Positions 37,816 to 47,016 of a stretch of DNA of 59,106 bases are shown piece by piece. How positions within the stretch are numbered: position 1 is the stretch's first letter; each line of letters opens with the position of its first letter. Source of the stretch: Leptospira selangorensis. Lineage in GTDB: Bacteria; Spirochaetota; Leptospiria; Leptospirales; Leptospiraceae. The translations under genes and the position numbers were made by a program. Location: NCBI RefSeq assembly GCF_004769405.1, contig NZ_RQES01000015.1, positions 1 to 59,106 of the forward strand, given 5' to 3'. Under the pieces are notes generated by a model. It saw only the letters and a program-made list of their open reading frames with translations. It was not told where the DNA came from and did no database searches.

Positions 37816-38122
37816 ATCCTTCTAAATCCAGAATCAATCCACCTGTCCCAGGGACGGACCATCCATAACGCAACACACGTTAGACGATATATCAAAAAAT
37901 TTCGGATTTTAGTCCGAAAGGATTAGAGGAGTTTTTATATACGAATGGTTGTTTCAAAAAAGATTACAGGGCGATAAGCAACCCTTACAAAAATCTCACT
38001 TATATTCGATTTTACTTGCAAGGATCGCTATAAATTTCAGACCAACTTTTCCGCTGAAATTTTCACTTATCATTTTTCATTTATATGGTTGAAACAATCG
38101 GTTTTATTCGTAGATTAGAAGT
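37816..38122. other. 307-nt spacer with two inverted repeats
   Basis: Contains TTTCGGA/TCCGAAA (37901-37907 with 37914-37920) and AAATTTCAG/CTGAAATTT (38032-38040 with 38054-38062). The first might end the envelope operon; the second is 60 nt before the kinase gene and may be a regulatory dyad. No gene is seen. Confidence 0.45.
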
Positions 38123-39499
38123 ATGCTCACAAAACCTAAGATCCTAGTTGTAGAAGATGAGATCATAGTCGCAGTTAACTTGGGTCAGAAACTTAAAAAA
38201 TTAGGTTACGATCTTGTGGGTATCACATCCTCCGGAGAGGAGGCCATCCAAAAGGCAGAAGAAAATCATCCAGATCTGGTCCTAATGGATATCAATATAG
38301 AGGGGAATCTGGATGGGATCCAAACCGCTGAATTATTAAGAAACAGATTCCAAACCCCTGTTATTTATCTTACGGCATACGCGGACGAAAACACTCTCAA
38401 TCGAGCCAAAAGGACCCAGCCTCTAGGTTATATAGTCAAACCTTTCGAATCCGACCAACTCCGTTCTTCTATCGAAGTCGCTTTGTATAAAAACGAACTG
38501 GAACACCGAAACCGTAAAAATGAAGAATCCCTAAAATCCACTCTGAACCAAATGGAATCAGGGATCATCACCACCGACGAAAACGGCTTGGTATTATTCT
38601 GTAATCCGGTGGCAGAAAAGATCGCAGGCTTAAGCTATGCGGAATCTATAGGACTTTCCTTAACAAAAATTTTAAAATTAGAAGATTCAAATTTTTCTTC
38701 TTACACTCTCCCGCTTTCGGACGTATTATCTTCTAATCAGACAATCGAGAAAAATGGAATATTCGCAATAGACGGAATCGGAAATAAAACCGCTGTTTCT
38801 ATCCAGATATCTCCTATCTTAAACACCGAAGGGAAATCAAGCGGCTCTATCACTGTTCTTCGTTTGGGAGAATCGGATAATACAAACCAATCTTATCTGA
38901 AAGAGATCCATCATAGGATCAAAAACAATCTTACCGTAATTTCTTCTTTGCTGAGTATGAATGCTTCTAACCTGAAAGATCAGGAGACCTTGGATATTTT
39001 CAAGGACAGTCAGCATAGGATACAGGCAGTGGCCCTTCTGCACGAAGTGCTTTATGAAAACCATGATCTATCCTCTATCAGTTTTGATCTGTATGTTCGC
39101 AAACTTACCGATCTTTTATTCGAAGTATATAAGATAGATCGTTCTAAGTTCAAACTAGTATTGGATATCCAAACTCCAAAGATCCCAAGCGAGATGGGTA
39201 TGAACTGTGCATTGATCATAAACGAACTTTTAACTAACTCATTCAAACATGGATTCAAAGGTAGAGAAAGTGGTTCTATATTGATCCGTTTTAGTTTGAA
39301 TGACGAACGATATTTCTTAGAAGTCAAAGATGATGGAGTGGGTCTATCTGATGATATATTGGCCCAAACACGCAATTCAGGCTCTTTGGGACTTTCTTTG
39401 GTGGATTCTTTCGTAAAACTTCTAAGAGGAAAATTAAGCTTAGAGAACGAAAACGGCTGTAAAGTCACCTTAAGCTTCCCCGCAAAACACGAGGTCTAA
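38123..39499 (+). CDS. receiver-PAS-histidine kinase (HisKA_2/HWE-like)
   Basis: Hybrid sensor kinase of 458 aa, cytoplasmic. Receiver domain at the N-terminus with phospho-acceptor Asp56 (LVLMDINIEG), Lys in IVKPFE; PAS domain at about 140-250 (MESGIITTDENGLVLFCNPVAEKI); then the phospho-acceptor His in EIHHRIKNNLTVISSLLSM (about 264), typical of HisKA_2 kinases, and an ATPase domain with NELLTNSFKHG and KDDGVGLS. The receiver-first order suggests a phosphorelay element or a response-regulated kinase. No cognate regulator adjacent. Confidence 0.92.
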   Translation: MLTKPKILVVEDEIIVAVNLGQKLKKLGYDLVGITSSGEEAIQKAEENHPDLVLMDINIEGNLDGIQTAELLRNRFQTPVIYLTAYADENTLNRAKRTQPLGYIVKPFESDQLRSSIEVALYKNELEHRNRKNEESLKSTLNQMESGIITTDENGLVLFCNPVAEKIAGLSYAESIGLSLTKILKLEDSNFSSYTLPLSDVLSSNQTIEKNGIFAIDGIGNKTAVSIQISPILNTEGKSSGSITVLRLGESDNTNQSYLKEIHHRIKNNLTVISSLLSMNASNLKDQETLDIFKDSQHRIQAVALLHEVLYENHDLSSISFDLYVRKLTDLLFEVYKIDRSKFKLVLDIQTPKIPSEMGMNCALIINELLTNSFKHGFKGRESGSILIRFSLNDERYFLEVKDDGVGLSDDILAQTRNSGSLGLSLVDSFVKLLRGKLSLENENGCKVTLSFPAKHEV

Positions 39500-39542
39500 A
39501 AAACGTTTTACTCGTCGGCTGATTCGGATAACTCTGATCCCG

Positions 39543-40367
39543 ATGAAGACAAACTTTGAATTCTTTGAAATCGTCGAGAGAGAAGACGGAGTAGCTATCG
39601 TCTTCTTAAACCGTCCCGACAAAAGAAACGCGATGAACTGGAGTTTCTGGAGAGACCTTCCGGACGTTGTACACGAAATTAACTCCAATCAAAAAATCAG
39701 ATCCTTCGTAGTTGCTGCAAGAGGCAAATCATTCTCCACAGGTTTAGATCTGGACTCATTCTTCCAAGAATTTGGATCCGTAGTACAAGGCACTTACGGA
39801 GACGATCGTAAAAAGTTCTACGAGCTGATCCTTAGAATGCAAAAAGGGATCAACGCAGTTTATGATTCTCCTAAACCTTCTGTTGCTGCAGTACAAAAAC
39901 ATTGTATCGGTGGTGGACTGGATCTAATCTCTGCTTGTGATATTCGTTACGCAACCTACGATGCAAGTATCTCCCTAAGGGAAGCAAAGGTAGCAATCGT
40001 AGCCGATATGGGTTCTATCAACAGACTTCCTTCTATCATTGGGCAAGGAAACACAAGGGAACTCGCCTACACAGGAAAAGACATAGACGGAGAAGAAGCT
40101 CTCAGAATGGGACTTGTCTCTAAATTATTCAAAGACCAGGACCAACTTTTGGAAGGTGCAATCGCAACTGCTTCCGAGATCGCTGCAAATCCACGAATAG
40201 TGGTAGAAGGTACTAAGGAAGTAATGAACTACTCCGAAGGAAAACCTTTGGCTGTCGGTTTGAACTATGTCGCTGTTTGGAATTCAAGTTTTATGGATTC
40301 CAGGGATTTTAGAGAGGCGATGAAAGCCTTTAAAGATAGAAAAAGGCCGGAATATAATAAAAACTAA
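39543..40367 (+). CDS. enoyl-CoA hydratase/isomerase family, dienoyl-CoA isomerase-like
   Basis: Crotonase-fold protein (274 aa). Oxyanion-hole segments AARGKSFSTGLDLDSF and KHCIGGGLDLISACD are intact. The active-site stretch LREAKVAIVADMGSINRLP matches the delta3,5-delta2,4-dienoyl-CoA isomerase type, with Glu and Asp in the positions of the catalytic acids in ECH1, rather than the two-Glu hydratase pattern. It would act in beta-oxidation of polyunsaturated fatty acids, which suits a lipid-consuming spirochaete. Alone after the kinase gene, 43 nt apart. Weak binding site at the ATG. Confidence 0.87.
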   Translation: MKTNFEFFEIVEREDGVAIVFLNRPDKRNAMNWSFWRDLPDVVHEINSNQKIRSFVVAARGKSFSTGLDLDSFFQEFGSVVQGTYGDDRKKFYELILRMQKGINAVYDSPKPSVAAVQKHCIGGGLDLISACDIRYATYDASISLREAKVAIVADMGSINRLPSIIGQGNTRELAYTGKDIDGEEALRMGLVSKLFKDQDQLLEGAIATASEIAANPRIVVEGTKEVMNYSEGKPLAVGLNYVAVWNSSFMDSRDFREAMKAFKDRKRPEYNKN

Positions 40368-40382
40368 TCTAGTGACTGCGGA

Positions 40383-40430
40383 TGTGGGAACTCCTACAAA
40401 CGAAATGAATACACTTGTGGAATTCCTACA
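40383..40430. repeat. pair of TGTnGGAAnTCCTACA palindromes
   Basis: TGTGGGAACTCCTACA (40383-40398) and TTGTGGAATTCCTACA (40415-40430) are two imperfect copies of the same motif 16 nt apart, in the spacer between the converging crotonase and small motility genes. Related to those at 2149 and 23441. Confidence 0.6.
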
Positions 40431-40436
40431 TCCTAA

Positions 40437-40616
40437 TTAAACGTAAAGATCCAAAAGTCTGGATCTACCTTCAGAAGCCTGGGCTTGTACTTGAGCCTCT
40501 ACGTTCAGCTTCAAAAGTTTAGAATTCATGTCCGACTGAGCCTGGAATATTTCTCTAGGCAGATTGGCGATTCTTTCGATCATGAGAGATTGGCTGGTTT
40601 GGCTACCGATTTCCAT
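40437..40616 (-). CDS. small putative motility protein, YjfB-like (59 aa)
   Basis: A short gene of 59 codons. The product starts MEIGSQTSQSLMIERIANLP, continues as one amphipathic helix (REIFQAQSDMNSKLLKLNVE) and ends in RSRLLDLYV. Length, the MxI start, the helical body and the LD(L/I)xV end are those of the YjfB-type putative motility proteins found beside flagellar or chemotaxis genes. The ATG has a good GAGG 8 nt upstream (CGAGGTAAAGAAAATG) and codon use matches the neighbours, so the gene is real. It is divergent from the TPR gene at 40731. The function of this family is not established. Confidence 0.72.
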   Translation of the reverse strand: MEIGSQTSQSLMIERIANLPREIFQAQSDMNSKLLKLNVEAQVQAQASEGRSRLLDLYV

Positions 40617-40730
40617 TTTCTTTACCTCGATTCAAGTGGGGATTTTTTCTTTCCTTTGCCCCCGTTTCAATCATCGGTTGATCTGTGGAAAACTTGATTA
40701 TTTTAGGAATTTTTTTAGCCTGTCCCAGTC

Positions 40731-41579
<849 letters not shown>

Positions 41580-42275
41580 TCACTTCTCCGATAATTTTTT
41601 CTTAGCTAACTCCTGGATCTTCAGAAAATCTTCCTGCTTCAAATTATTTTTTTCTCCAAGAGGCGAGTTATCAAGTTCACTATGATCATGAACATAAGGG
41701 ATCCCGATCTTTGCTAGATCTTCTTTATCGATCACTATCGTTTTTGTTCCTTTTGTAACTGTGAGATAATCAGATGTAGGAACCATTTTAGAATGATCTG
41801 CACTATTCTCCAATTCTACCTTACCCTGGCAATGACAGATCAGAGTCACATCCTCGACGACAGTTGTATAGAACTTAGTTCCTCTAACACCCGCAGTAGT
41901 TGTAGGAGTTCCTAAGCTTAACCCCTCACCTTTTACAAGTTTATTGGAGAGAAGCCAAGATCTTCCCTTTTCTTGGAAAAACTTTTTGTCCGATTTGATA
42001 TCATCAAAACGGAATCTGGAACCGGATTGGATCTCCAACAAGGAAGCATTTTCTCCAAATGCGATCATTGCCGTAGCGCCTTCGTCCGTAACCAATGTGT
42101 CACCGTTTTGGATTTCTTTGTTCACTTCTGCCTTGGACTTTTCGGAACCTCTTTCTAAGGTTACATTCCCAACAACAAATGTAATCACACCTTTACCTGC
42201 ATCCGCTTCCTTTTTGCCGCAGGAAAACAAAACGCATGTTATACTTAGTAAAAATAGAACTGATAATATTTTCAT
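41580..42275 (-). CDS. FecR-domain lipoprotein
   Basis: A 231-aa lipoprotein (lipobox LFSCG, Cys19) carrying a FecR-type domain: VVGNVTLERG, NGDTLVTDEGATAMIAFGENASLLEIQSGSRF, TTAGVRGTKF, and CQGKVELEN, the usual order of short beta elements. In FecR proper this domain passes a periplasmic signal to an anti-sigma factor; free-standing leptospiral copies have no TM part and are probably structural or scaffold lipoproteins. No sigma factor is adjacent. Confidence 0.88.
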   Translation of the reverse strand: MKILSVLFLLSITCVLFSCGKKEADAGKGVITFVVGNVTLERGSEKSKAEVNKEIQNGDTLVTDEGATAMIAFGENASLLEIQSGSRFRFDDIKSDKKFFQEKGRSWLLSNKLVKGEGLSLGTPTTTAGVRGTKFYTTVVEDVTLICHCQGKVELENSADHSKMVPTSDYLTVTKGTKTIVIDKEDLAKIGIPYVHDHSELDNSPLGEKNNLKQEDFLKIQELAKKKLSEK

Positions 42276-42387
42276 AGCGGTCGATTTTGGAAGCTACTTG
42301 AAAGGAAGTAAATCGATTTTTGGAAAGGAAGGCGCTCTTATAACTATTCTAAACGAATTAAAAAGTGAGGAAAAATCTTTTTGACTC

Positions 42388-42777
42388 TTATTTTCTCTTA
42401 ACCGTTTTTTTAGGAGCTGGGACCTTCCTTTTCGCCGTCTTTTTCTTAGCGGCTGCTTTAGCGTCTTTATTATAATCCAAAGCAAGTCCCATCCAATATC
42501 CGAACTCTTTGTCCGGTTTTACCTGATCTACATGTACGAATACAAATCCTTTCATCAGATTTCCATTATGGATCATCGGTCTGGCCTTTTTCTTTTCTAA
42601 GACCGATTCGTAATCTTTGGGATCTATTCTAAACATAAGTTCCTCATCTCTGACACAAACACACATCTTTCCGTTTACCATAAAGCAGAGACCGCCGAAC
42701 ATTTTTTTCTCCTCTACCTCTTTTTGTTTGGTAAGAGCTTTTCGAACACGTTCGGCCGTTTTTTCATTAATTGCCAT
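42388..42777 (-). CDS. TfoX N-terminal-domain protein
   Basis: A 129-aa cytoplasmic protein. Residues 1-95 are the TfoX/Sxy N-terminal domain (KKMFGGLCFMVNGKMCVCVRDEELMFRID, KARPMIHNGNLMKGFVFV); residues 105-129 form a Lys/Ala/Pro-rich basic tail resembling a histone-like or nucleic-acid-binding tail. TfoX controls competence in other bacteria, but stand-alone N-terminal domains are of unknown role. AGGA is placed 7 nt before the ATG. It follows the DUF1330 gene by 9 nt, so the two are co-transcribed. Confidence 0.88.
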   Translation of the reverse strand: MAINEKTAERVRKALTKQKEVEEKKMFGGLCFMVNGKMCVCVRDEELMFRIDPKDYESVLEKKKARPMIHNGNLMKGFVFVHVDQVKPDKEFGYWMGLALDYNKDAKAAAKKKTAKRKVPAPKKTVKRK

Positions 42778-42786
42778 TGTTTGATC

Positions 42787-43107
42787 CTAATCCGGAACAT
42801 TCGCGAGCTGGTTCACATCTTCGCCCGGGACTAAAATAAACTCCCCATTGGAACCTTTTAGTCTACTTTCCAGAAACGGTTTATATTCTTCGGAATTATA
42901 AAAGTTTTGGACTGCTTCTTTAGATGGCCATTCGATGATCAAAAATAATTGGGGAAGTTTTCTGTCCCCTTCCATCTTCTCCATATTCGTAGTTCTGGAA
43001 AGATATCTTCCCCCGAATTTTTCCACCATCTTGGTTACATTGCGAACATAGGCTGGGATCCAACGAGCACTGGTAATATTCAATTCTGCTACAGAGTAAT
43101 ACTTCAT
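42787..43107 (-). CDS. DUF1330-family protein
   Basis: A 106-aa dimeric alpha/beta-barrel type protein: YYSVAELNITSARWIPAYVRNV, GGRYLSRTTN, FLIIEWPSKEAVQNFYNSEEYKPFLESR, which is the family pattern. The start at 43107 is set by GGAG 6 nt upstream; the longer frame to 43143 lacks one. Role unknown; may bind small molecules. First gene of a two-gene unit with the TfoX-domain gene. Confidence 0.88.
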   Translation of the reverse strand: MKYYSVAELNITSARWIPAYVRNVTKMVEKFGGRYLSRTTNMEKMEGDRKLPQLFLIIEWPSKEAVQNFYNSEEYKPFLESRLKGSNGEFILVPGEDVNQLANVPD

Positions 43108-43384
43108 GATCTTCTCCATGATCCAATTTTGATATCTAGGCAAGTCTTTTAGGGATTACTTTGAACTATAAACTACTACAAATCGGGGTTTCGTCTGAAC
43201 GCTGTTTTATTTCAGAAGAATCGAGAAAATCCGGTATATTCTTATCATCTCGAACGAATTTTTGAGGGCGATATTATAAGATCAGTCGAATCTTACTCGG
43301 TTTTAATGCAAAATCCTTTTCAGACAAGCGGGATGTAATCGGTTCGTTCAATGGAATCGATAGAATGTATCCGCCGAGGAAAAA

Positions 43385-44836
43385 ATGCAAAAAGAACATT
43401 TCGATGTGATCACTGTAGGAGCAGGTTTATCAGGGATCAGTGCAGGCTACCATCTGCAAAAACTTTGCCCGGGTAAAAAATACACAATATTAGAAAGTAG
43501 AGCAGATATCGGCGGAACCTGGAGTTTATTTCGTTACCCTGGAATTCGTTCCGATTCCGATATGTTCACTTTGGGTTATTCTTTTCGACCTTGGAAAGAA
43601 GCGAAGGCAATCGCCGACGGACCTTCTATCCTAAATTACGTGAGAGAAACTGCATCCGAATTCGGAATAGATCGTAATATCAGATTTGAGCATAGAGTAA
43701 TATCCACCTCTTGGTCCAGTAAGGAAAATGTTTGGACTTTAATCGTAGAAGTAGGACCCAAAAAAGAAAAACGCACATACACTGCCGACTTTCTTTATAT
43801 CTGCAGTGGCTATTATAATTATGATAAAGGATTTACTCCAAATTTTCCTGGAGCAAAGAACTTTAAAGGGCAGATCATCCATCCGCAACATTGGCCGGAG
43901 AAGTTAGACTACAAAGGAAAAAAAGTCGTAGTGATCGGAAGTGGTGCAACTGCTGTCACATTAGTTCCATCTATGGCGGATGATGCTTCGCATGTAACAA
44001 TGTTACAAAGGTCGCCTACTTACATCACCAGTCTTCCGTCCAAAGATATAGTCGCCGATTTTTTAAGATTCATTCTGCCTGCGAAGCTGGCTCATCATAT
44101 CACTCGGATCAAAAACATTCTGATCCAAATTTGGTTTTACCAAGTCTGCAAAAGATCTCCTAACTTTGCGAAATGGTTGATTAGGCTAAGATTAAAAGTC
44201 TCTCTCCCTAAAGGTTATGACATAGATACCCATTTTAAACCGAATTACCAACCTTGGGACCAAAGGGTATGTTTGGTTCCTGACTCTGATCTTTTCAAAT
44301 CGATCTCTAAGGGCAAAGCTTCCATAGTCACGGATCATATTGAAACTTTCACATCCAAAGGGATTCGATTAAAATCAGGAAAAGAATTAGAAGCGGATAT
44401 CATAGTAACCGCAACAGGACTGGAATTACTCGCTATCGGCGGGATCCAGTTGAAAGTGGATGGAGAGGAAGTGGATATTTCTAAACAATTTACTTTTAAA
44501 GGATTAATGTTAAGTGGGGTTCCGAATTTCGCATTCTGCGTGGGTTATACGAATGCATCTTGGACCTTAAGAGCTGACTTAACTTCTACTTACGTTGCAA
44601 GACTTCTGAACCATATGCAATCGAAAGGTTACAAACAATGCGTACCTCTTTGTGATCCTGCAAAAATGGAGAAGGAGCCGATCCTTGATCTGAATTCAGG
44701 ATACATCCAAAGAGCAATAGATCAATTCCCTCAAAGAGGAGCAAATCGCCCTTGGAGATTCCATCAAAATTATTTAATGGATCTATTCGATATAAATTTT
44801 GCGAACGTAAACGACTCTAACTTATCCTTTGGATAA
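43385..44836 (+). CDS. flavin-containing monooxygenase, Baeyer-Villiger type
   Basis: FAD- and NADPH-dependent monooxygenase (483 aa). FAD-binding GAGLSGISAG near residue 12, the GGTWSLFRYPGIRSDSDM segment, the BVMO/FMO fingerprint FKGQIIHPQHWP (FxGxxxHxxxW, about 160-171), the second dinucleotide loop VIGSGATAVT (about 181), and IIVTATGLELL near the end. Similar to the EthA group, which oxidises ketones and sulfur compounds. Forms an operon with the SDR gene 28 nt downstream, a common pairing in which the dehydrogenase makes the ketone substrate. A GAGG precedes the ATG. Confidence 0.92.
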   Translation: MQKEHFDVITVGAGLSGISAGYHLQKLCPGKKYTILESRADIGGTWSLFRYPGIRSDSDMFTLGYSFRPWKEAKAIADGPSILNYVRETASEFGIDRNIRFEHRVISTSWSSKENVWTLIVEVGPKKEKRTYTADFLYICSGYYNYDKGFTPNFPGAKNFKGQIIHPQHWPEKLDYKGKKVVVIGSGATAVTLVPSMADDASHVTMLQRSPTYITSLPSKDIVADFLRFILPAKLAHHITRIKNILIQIWFYQVCKRSPNFAKWLIRLRLKVSLPKGYDIDTHFKPNYQPWDQRVCLVPDSDLFKSISKGKASIVTDHIETFTSKGIRLKSGKELEADIIVTATGLELLAIGGIQLKVDGEEVDISKQFTFKGLMLSGVPNFAFCVGYTNASWTLRADLTSTYVARLLNHMQSKGYKQCVPLCDPAKMEKEPILDLNSGYIQRAIDQFPQRGANRPWRFHQNYLMDLFDINFANVNDSNLSFG

Positions 44837-44863
44837 ACACAAAATAGGAAGAAGAAAAAACAA

Positions 44864-45703
44864 ATGAAAAGTTTCAAACATAAAGTGGCTGCTATTACCG
44901 GCGCAGGATCAGGAATGGGAAGGGAACTTGCCATTCAACTCGCAGAGCAAGAATGTAATCTTGCATTATCGGACGTAAATGAAGCAGGTCTTTCAGAAAC
45001 AGTCCAATTGGTAAAGAAGAAGAATCCGAATATTTCCGTCACCAGCCAAAAACTGGACGTATCAGATCGATCTGCGGTTTTTGATTGGGCTTCCAAGGTA
45101 GCTAAAGATCATAATAAGATAAATTTAATATTCAATAACGCAGGTATAGCATTCGGTTCCACGATAGAAGGTTTCGAATCCAAAGACTTTCAAAGAGTAA
45201 TGGATATCAACTTTGGTGGAGTAGTAAACGGAACCCAAGCATTCCTCCCCTATCTAAAAGAAAGCGGAGAAGGTCATATCATCAATACTTCCAGTGTATT
45301 CGGGATCATTGCAGTTCCGGGAACTTCCGCATACAACGCATCCAAATTTGCAGTCAGAGGATTTACAGAAACCTTAAGACAAGAATTGGATCTTACGAAG
45401 GCAAAAGTTTCAGCTACAAGCGTTCATCCAGGCGGGATCAAAACAGCGATAGCAAAAAGTTCTAAGACGAACGATAGCGTAAGAGCCCTAGGAATAGATC
45501 CGAATACTGCGGGAGAAAAAATGTCCGCTCAGTTTATCACTACACCGGAACGAGCTGCCAAAGTTATTTTAAAGGCAGTTAAGAAGAATTCTCGCAGAGT
45601 TCTAATCGGACCGGATGCAGTATTTGTAGATCTAATGCAGAGATTACTTCCGACTTTTTATCAAGTGATAATCGGGAAGACACTTCTTAAACAAATGAGA
45701 TAA
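44864..45703 (+). CDS. short-chain dehydrogenase/reductase
   Basis: NAD(P)-dependent SDR (279 aa) with the classical pattern: TGAGSGMGRE (cofactor loop), LDVSDR, NNAGIAFGS, the catalytic Ser in INTSSVF, Tyr/Lys in SAYNASKFA, and SVHPGGIKT after it. The acidic residue after the second strand (LALSDVN) points to NAD preference. Likely interconverts an alcohol and a ketone for the adjacent monooxygenase. Followed by a hairpin at 45710. Confidence 0.93.
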   Translation: MKSFKHKVAAITGAGSGMGRELAIQLAEQECNLALSDVNEAGLSETVQLVKKKNPNISVTSQKLDVSDRSAVFDWASKVAKDHNKINLIFNNAGIAFGSTIEGFESKDFQRVMDINFGGVVNGTQAFLPYLKESGEGHIINTSSVFGIIAVPGTSAYNASKFAVRGFTETLRQELDLTKAKVSATSVHPGGIKTAIAKSSKTNDSVRALGIDPNTAGEKMSAQFITTPERAAKVILKAVKKNSRRVLIGPDAVFVDLMQRLLPTFYQVIIGKTLLKQMR

Positions 45704-45709
45704 ATCCAA

Positions 45710-45741
45710 TTTGCGGGAGCCATTCGAGCGGCTTCCGCAAA
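45710..45741 (+). terminator. 12-bp hairpin at the end of the monooxygenase-SDR unit
   Basis: TTTGCGGGAGCC (45710-45721) pairs with GGCTTCCGCAAA (45730-45741) with one G-T, loop 8 nt. Strong stem, but only AT-rich sequence follows without a T-run. It lies between the SDR gene and the converging cheY gene, so it may stop transcription in either direction. Confidence 0.6.
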
Positions 45742-45807
45742 TAGATTCCTTACGATCTCCTCTCCGGCTTGTCTAAAATATAATTTTCGAAAAGTAGAAA
45801 TATAATC

Positions 45808-46170
45808 TCACTGCAAAACTTGTTTTATAATATCAAGGAATTGTGCAGGCCGAAAAGGTTTGATGATCCATCCGTTTGCTCCGGCTTCCGCTCCCTTTTG
45901 CTTTACATTTTCTTCCGATTCGGTTGTTAAAGTCAGGATAGGCACATCCGTATTTCTCTTTCTAACTTCTCTTATAAAAGTTATTCCGTCCATTACAGGC
46001 ATATTTATATCCGTTATGACCAGATCAAAACTTGAATCACCGAATTTATCTATACCGTCCTTGCCATCGGATGCAAGAGTAACTTCGTAACCACCGATCC
46101 CTAATGTTTGTTGAACCAGGCTTCTCATAGTTGCCGAGTCGTCTACCGCCAATATTTTTAAATTCCCCAT
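45808..46170 (-). CDS. cheY: chemotaxis response regulator CheY
   Basis: Single receiver domain of 120 aa that carries the phosphate from CheA to the flagellar switch. Acidic pair Asp10/Asp11 in AVDDSATMRS, phospho-acceptor Asp54 in VITDINMPVMDG, Thr/Thr in LTLTTESE and Lys in WIIKPFRP. No output domain. Last gene of the operon; its AAGGAG site lies inside the final codons of cheR, 4 nt away. Confidence 0.95.
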   Translation of the reverse strand: MGNLKILAVDDSATMRSLVQQTLGIGGYEVTLASDGKDGIDKFGDSSFDLVITDINMPVMDGITFIREVRKRNTDVPILTLTTESEENVKQKGAEAGANGWIIKPFRPAQFLDIIKQVLQ

Positions 46171-46173
46171 ATA

Positions 46174-47016
46174 TTAAGCTCCTTTAATAAATAACGTGAA
46201 GTTAGAAGGATTCAATTCGTAAAAGCGGCATAGGCCGAATTCACGGATAATAAAATTTCTCGAATATTCTGAAATGGATTCGGCAGAACCTAATATAAGA
46301 AAGCTATCTTGATTTAGGGTTTTCTCCATTTTATTGAATAAGTTCTTTCTTTCCAGATGATCGAAATAATAGGACACATTTCGGCAAAGGATCAGATCAC
46401 AATCCGAAGGATAAGGATCGTAGATCAAATTATGCTGTTTGAATTCTATTATGGATCTTATCTCGTCATTTACCCTATATAATCCTTTGGAAAATGGATC
46501 GAAATATTTAGCCAAATGAGCATCGGACAATCCCCTACCGATCTCAAACGCAGAATAAATTCCGCTTTTGGCTTTTTCTATCGTATCCTTTGCGATGTCC
46601 GTTGCTATTATACTGACATTATTGAATAGCTGAGGATATCTTTCGTGGATAGAGATCGCTACGGAATAAGGTTCCTGTCCTGTTGAACAAGCCGCCGACC
46701 AAATCCTTATCTTCGGATCTCTTTGTTGTTTTCTTTCCAATATTTCAGGTATGATCCTTTCTAAGATCGCTCCGAAAATACTTTCATCCCTAAAAAATCT
46801 AGTTTCATGAGTGGTTACTCTATCTATAACCTTCTCCCTAAATTCTAGATCCAAACTTTCTTTGAATTTTTTCGACAGTTCTCCGAAGTCGGATAAATTA
46901 TAATCTGATAATATATCAGAAAGGCGACTCTCCAGAAGATATACTTTCTCTTCGGTTAGGGATATACCTGTCGCTTGTTTTATCATTTCCATCAGTTCGA
47001 AGGTGCCATCTTGCAT
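46174..47016 (-). CDS. cheR: chemotaxis protein methyltransferase CheR
   Basis: SAM-dependent methyltransferase (280 aa) that methylates Glu residues of chemoreceptors. N-terminal all-helical domain, then VTTHETRFFRDESIF, the SAM-binding WSAACSTGQEPYSVAI and the CRNVSYYFDHLERKNL segment. No C-terminal pentapeptide-binding extra domain is seen. Its start overlaps the cheB stop (TAATG, one base). Confidence 0.95.
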   Translation of the reverse strand: MQDGTFELMEMIKQATGISLTEEKVYLLESRLSDILSDYNLSDFGELSKKFKESLDLEFREKVIDRVTTHETRFFRDESIFGAILERIIPEILERKQQRDPKIRIWSAACSTGQEPYSVAISIHERYPQLFNNVSIIATDIAKDTIEKAKSGIYSAFEIGRGLSDAHLAKYFDPFSKGLYRVNDEIRSIIEFKQHNLIYDPYPSDCDLILCRNVSYYFDHLERKNLFNKMEKTLNQDSFLILGSAESISEYSRNFIIREFGLCRFYELNPSNFTLFIKGA

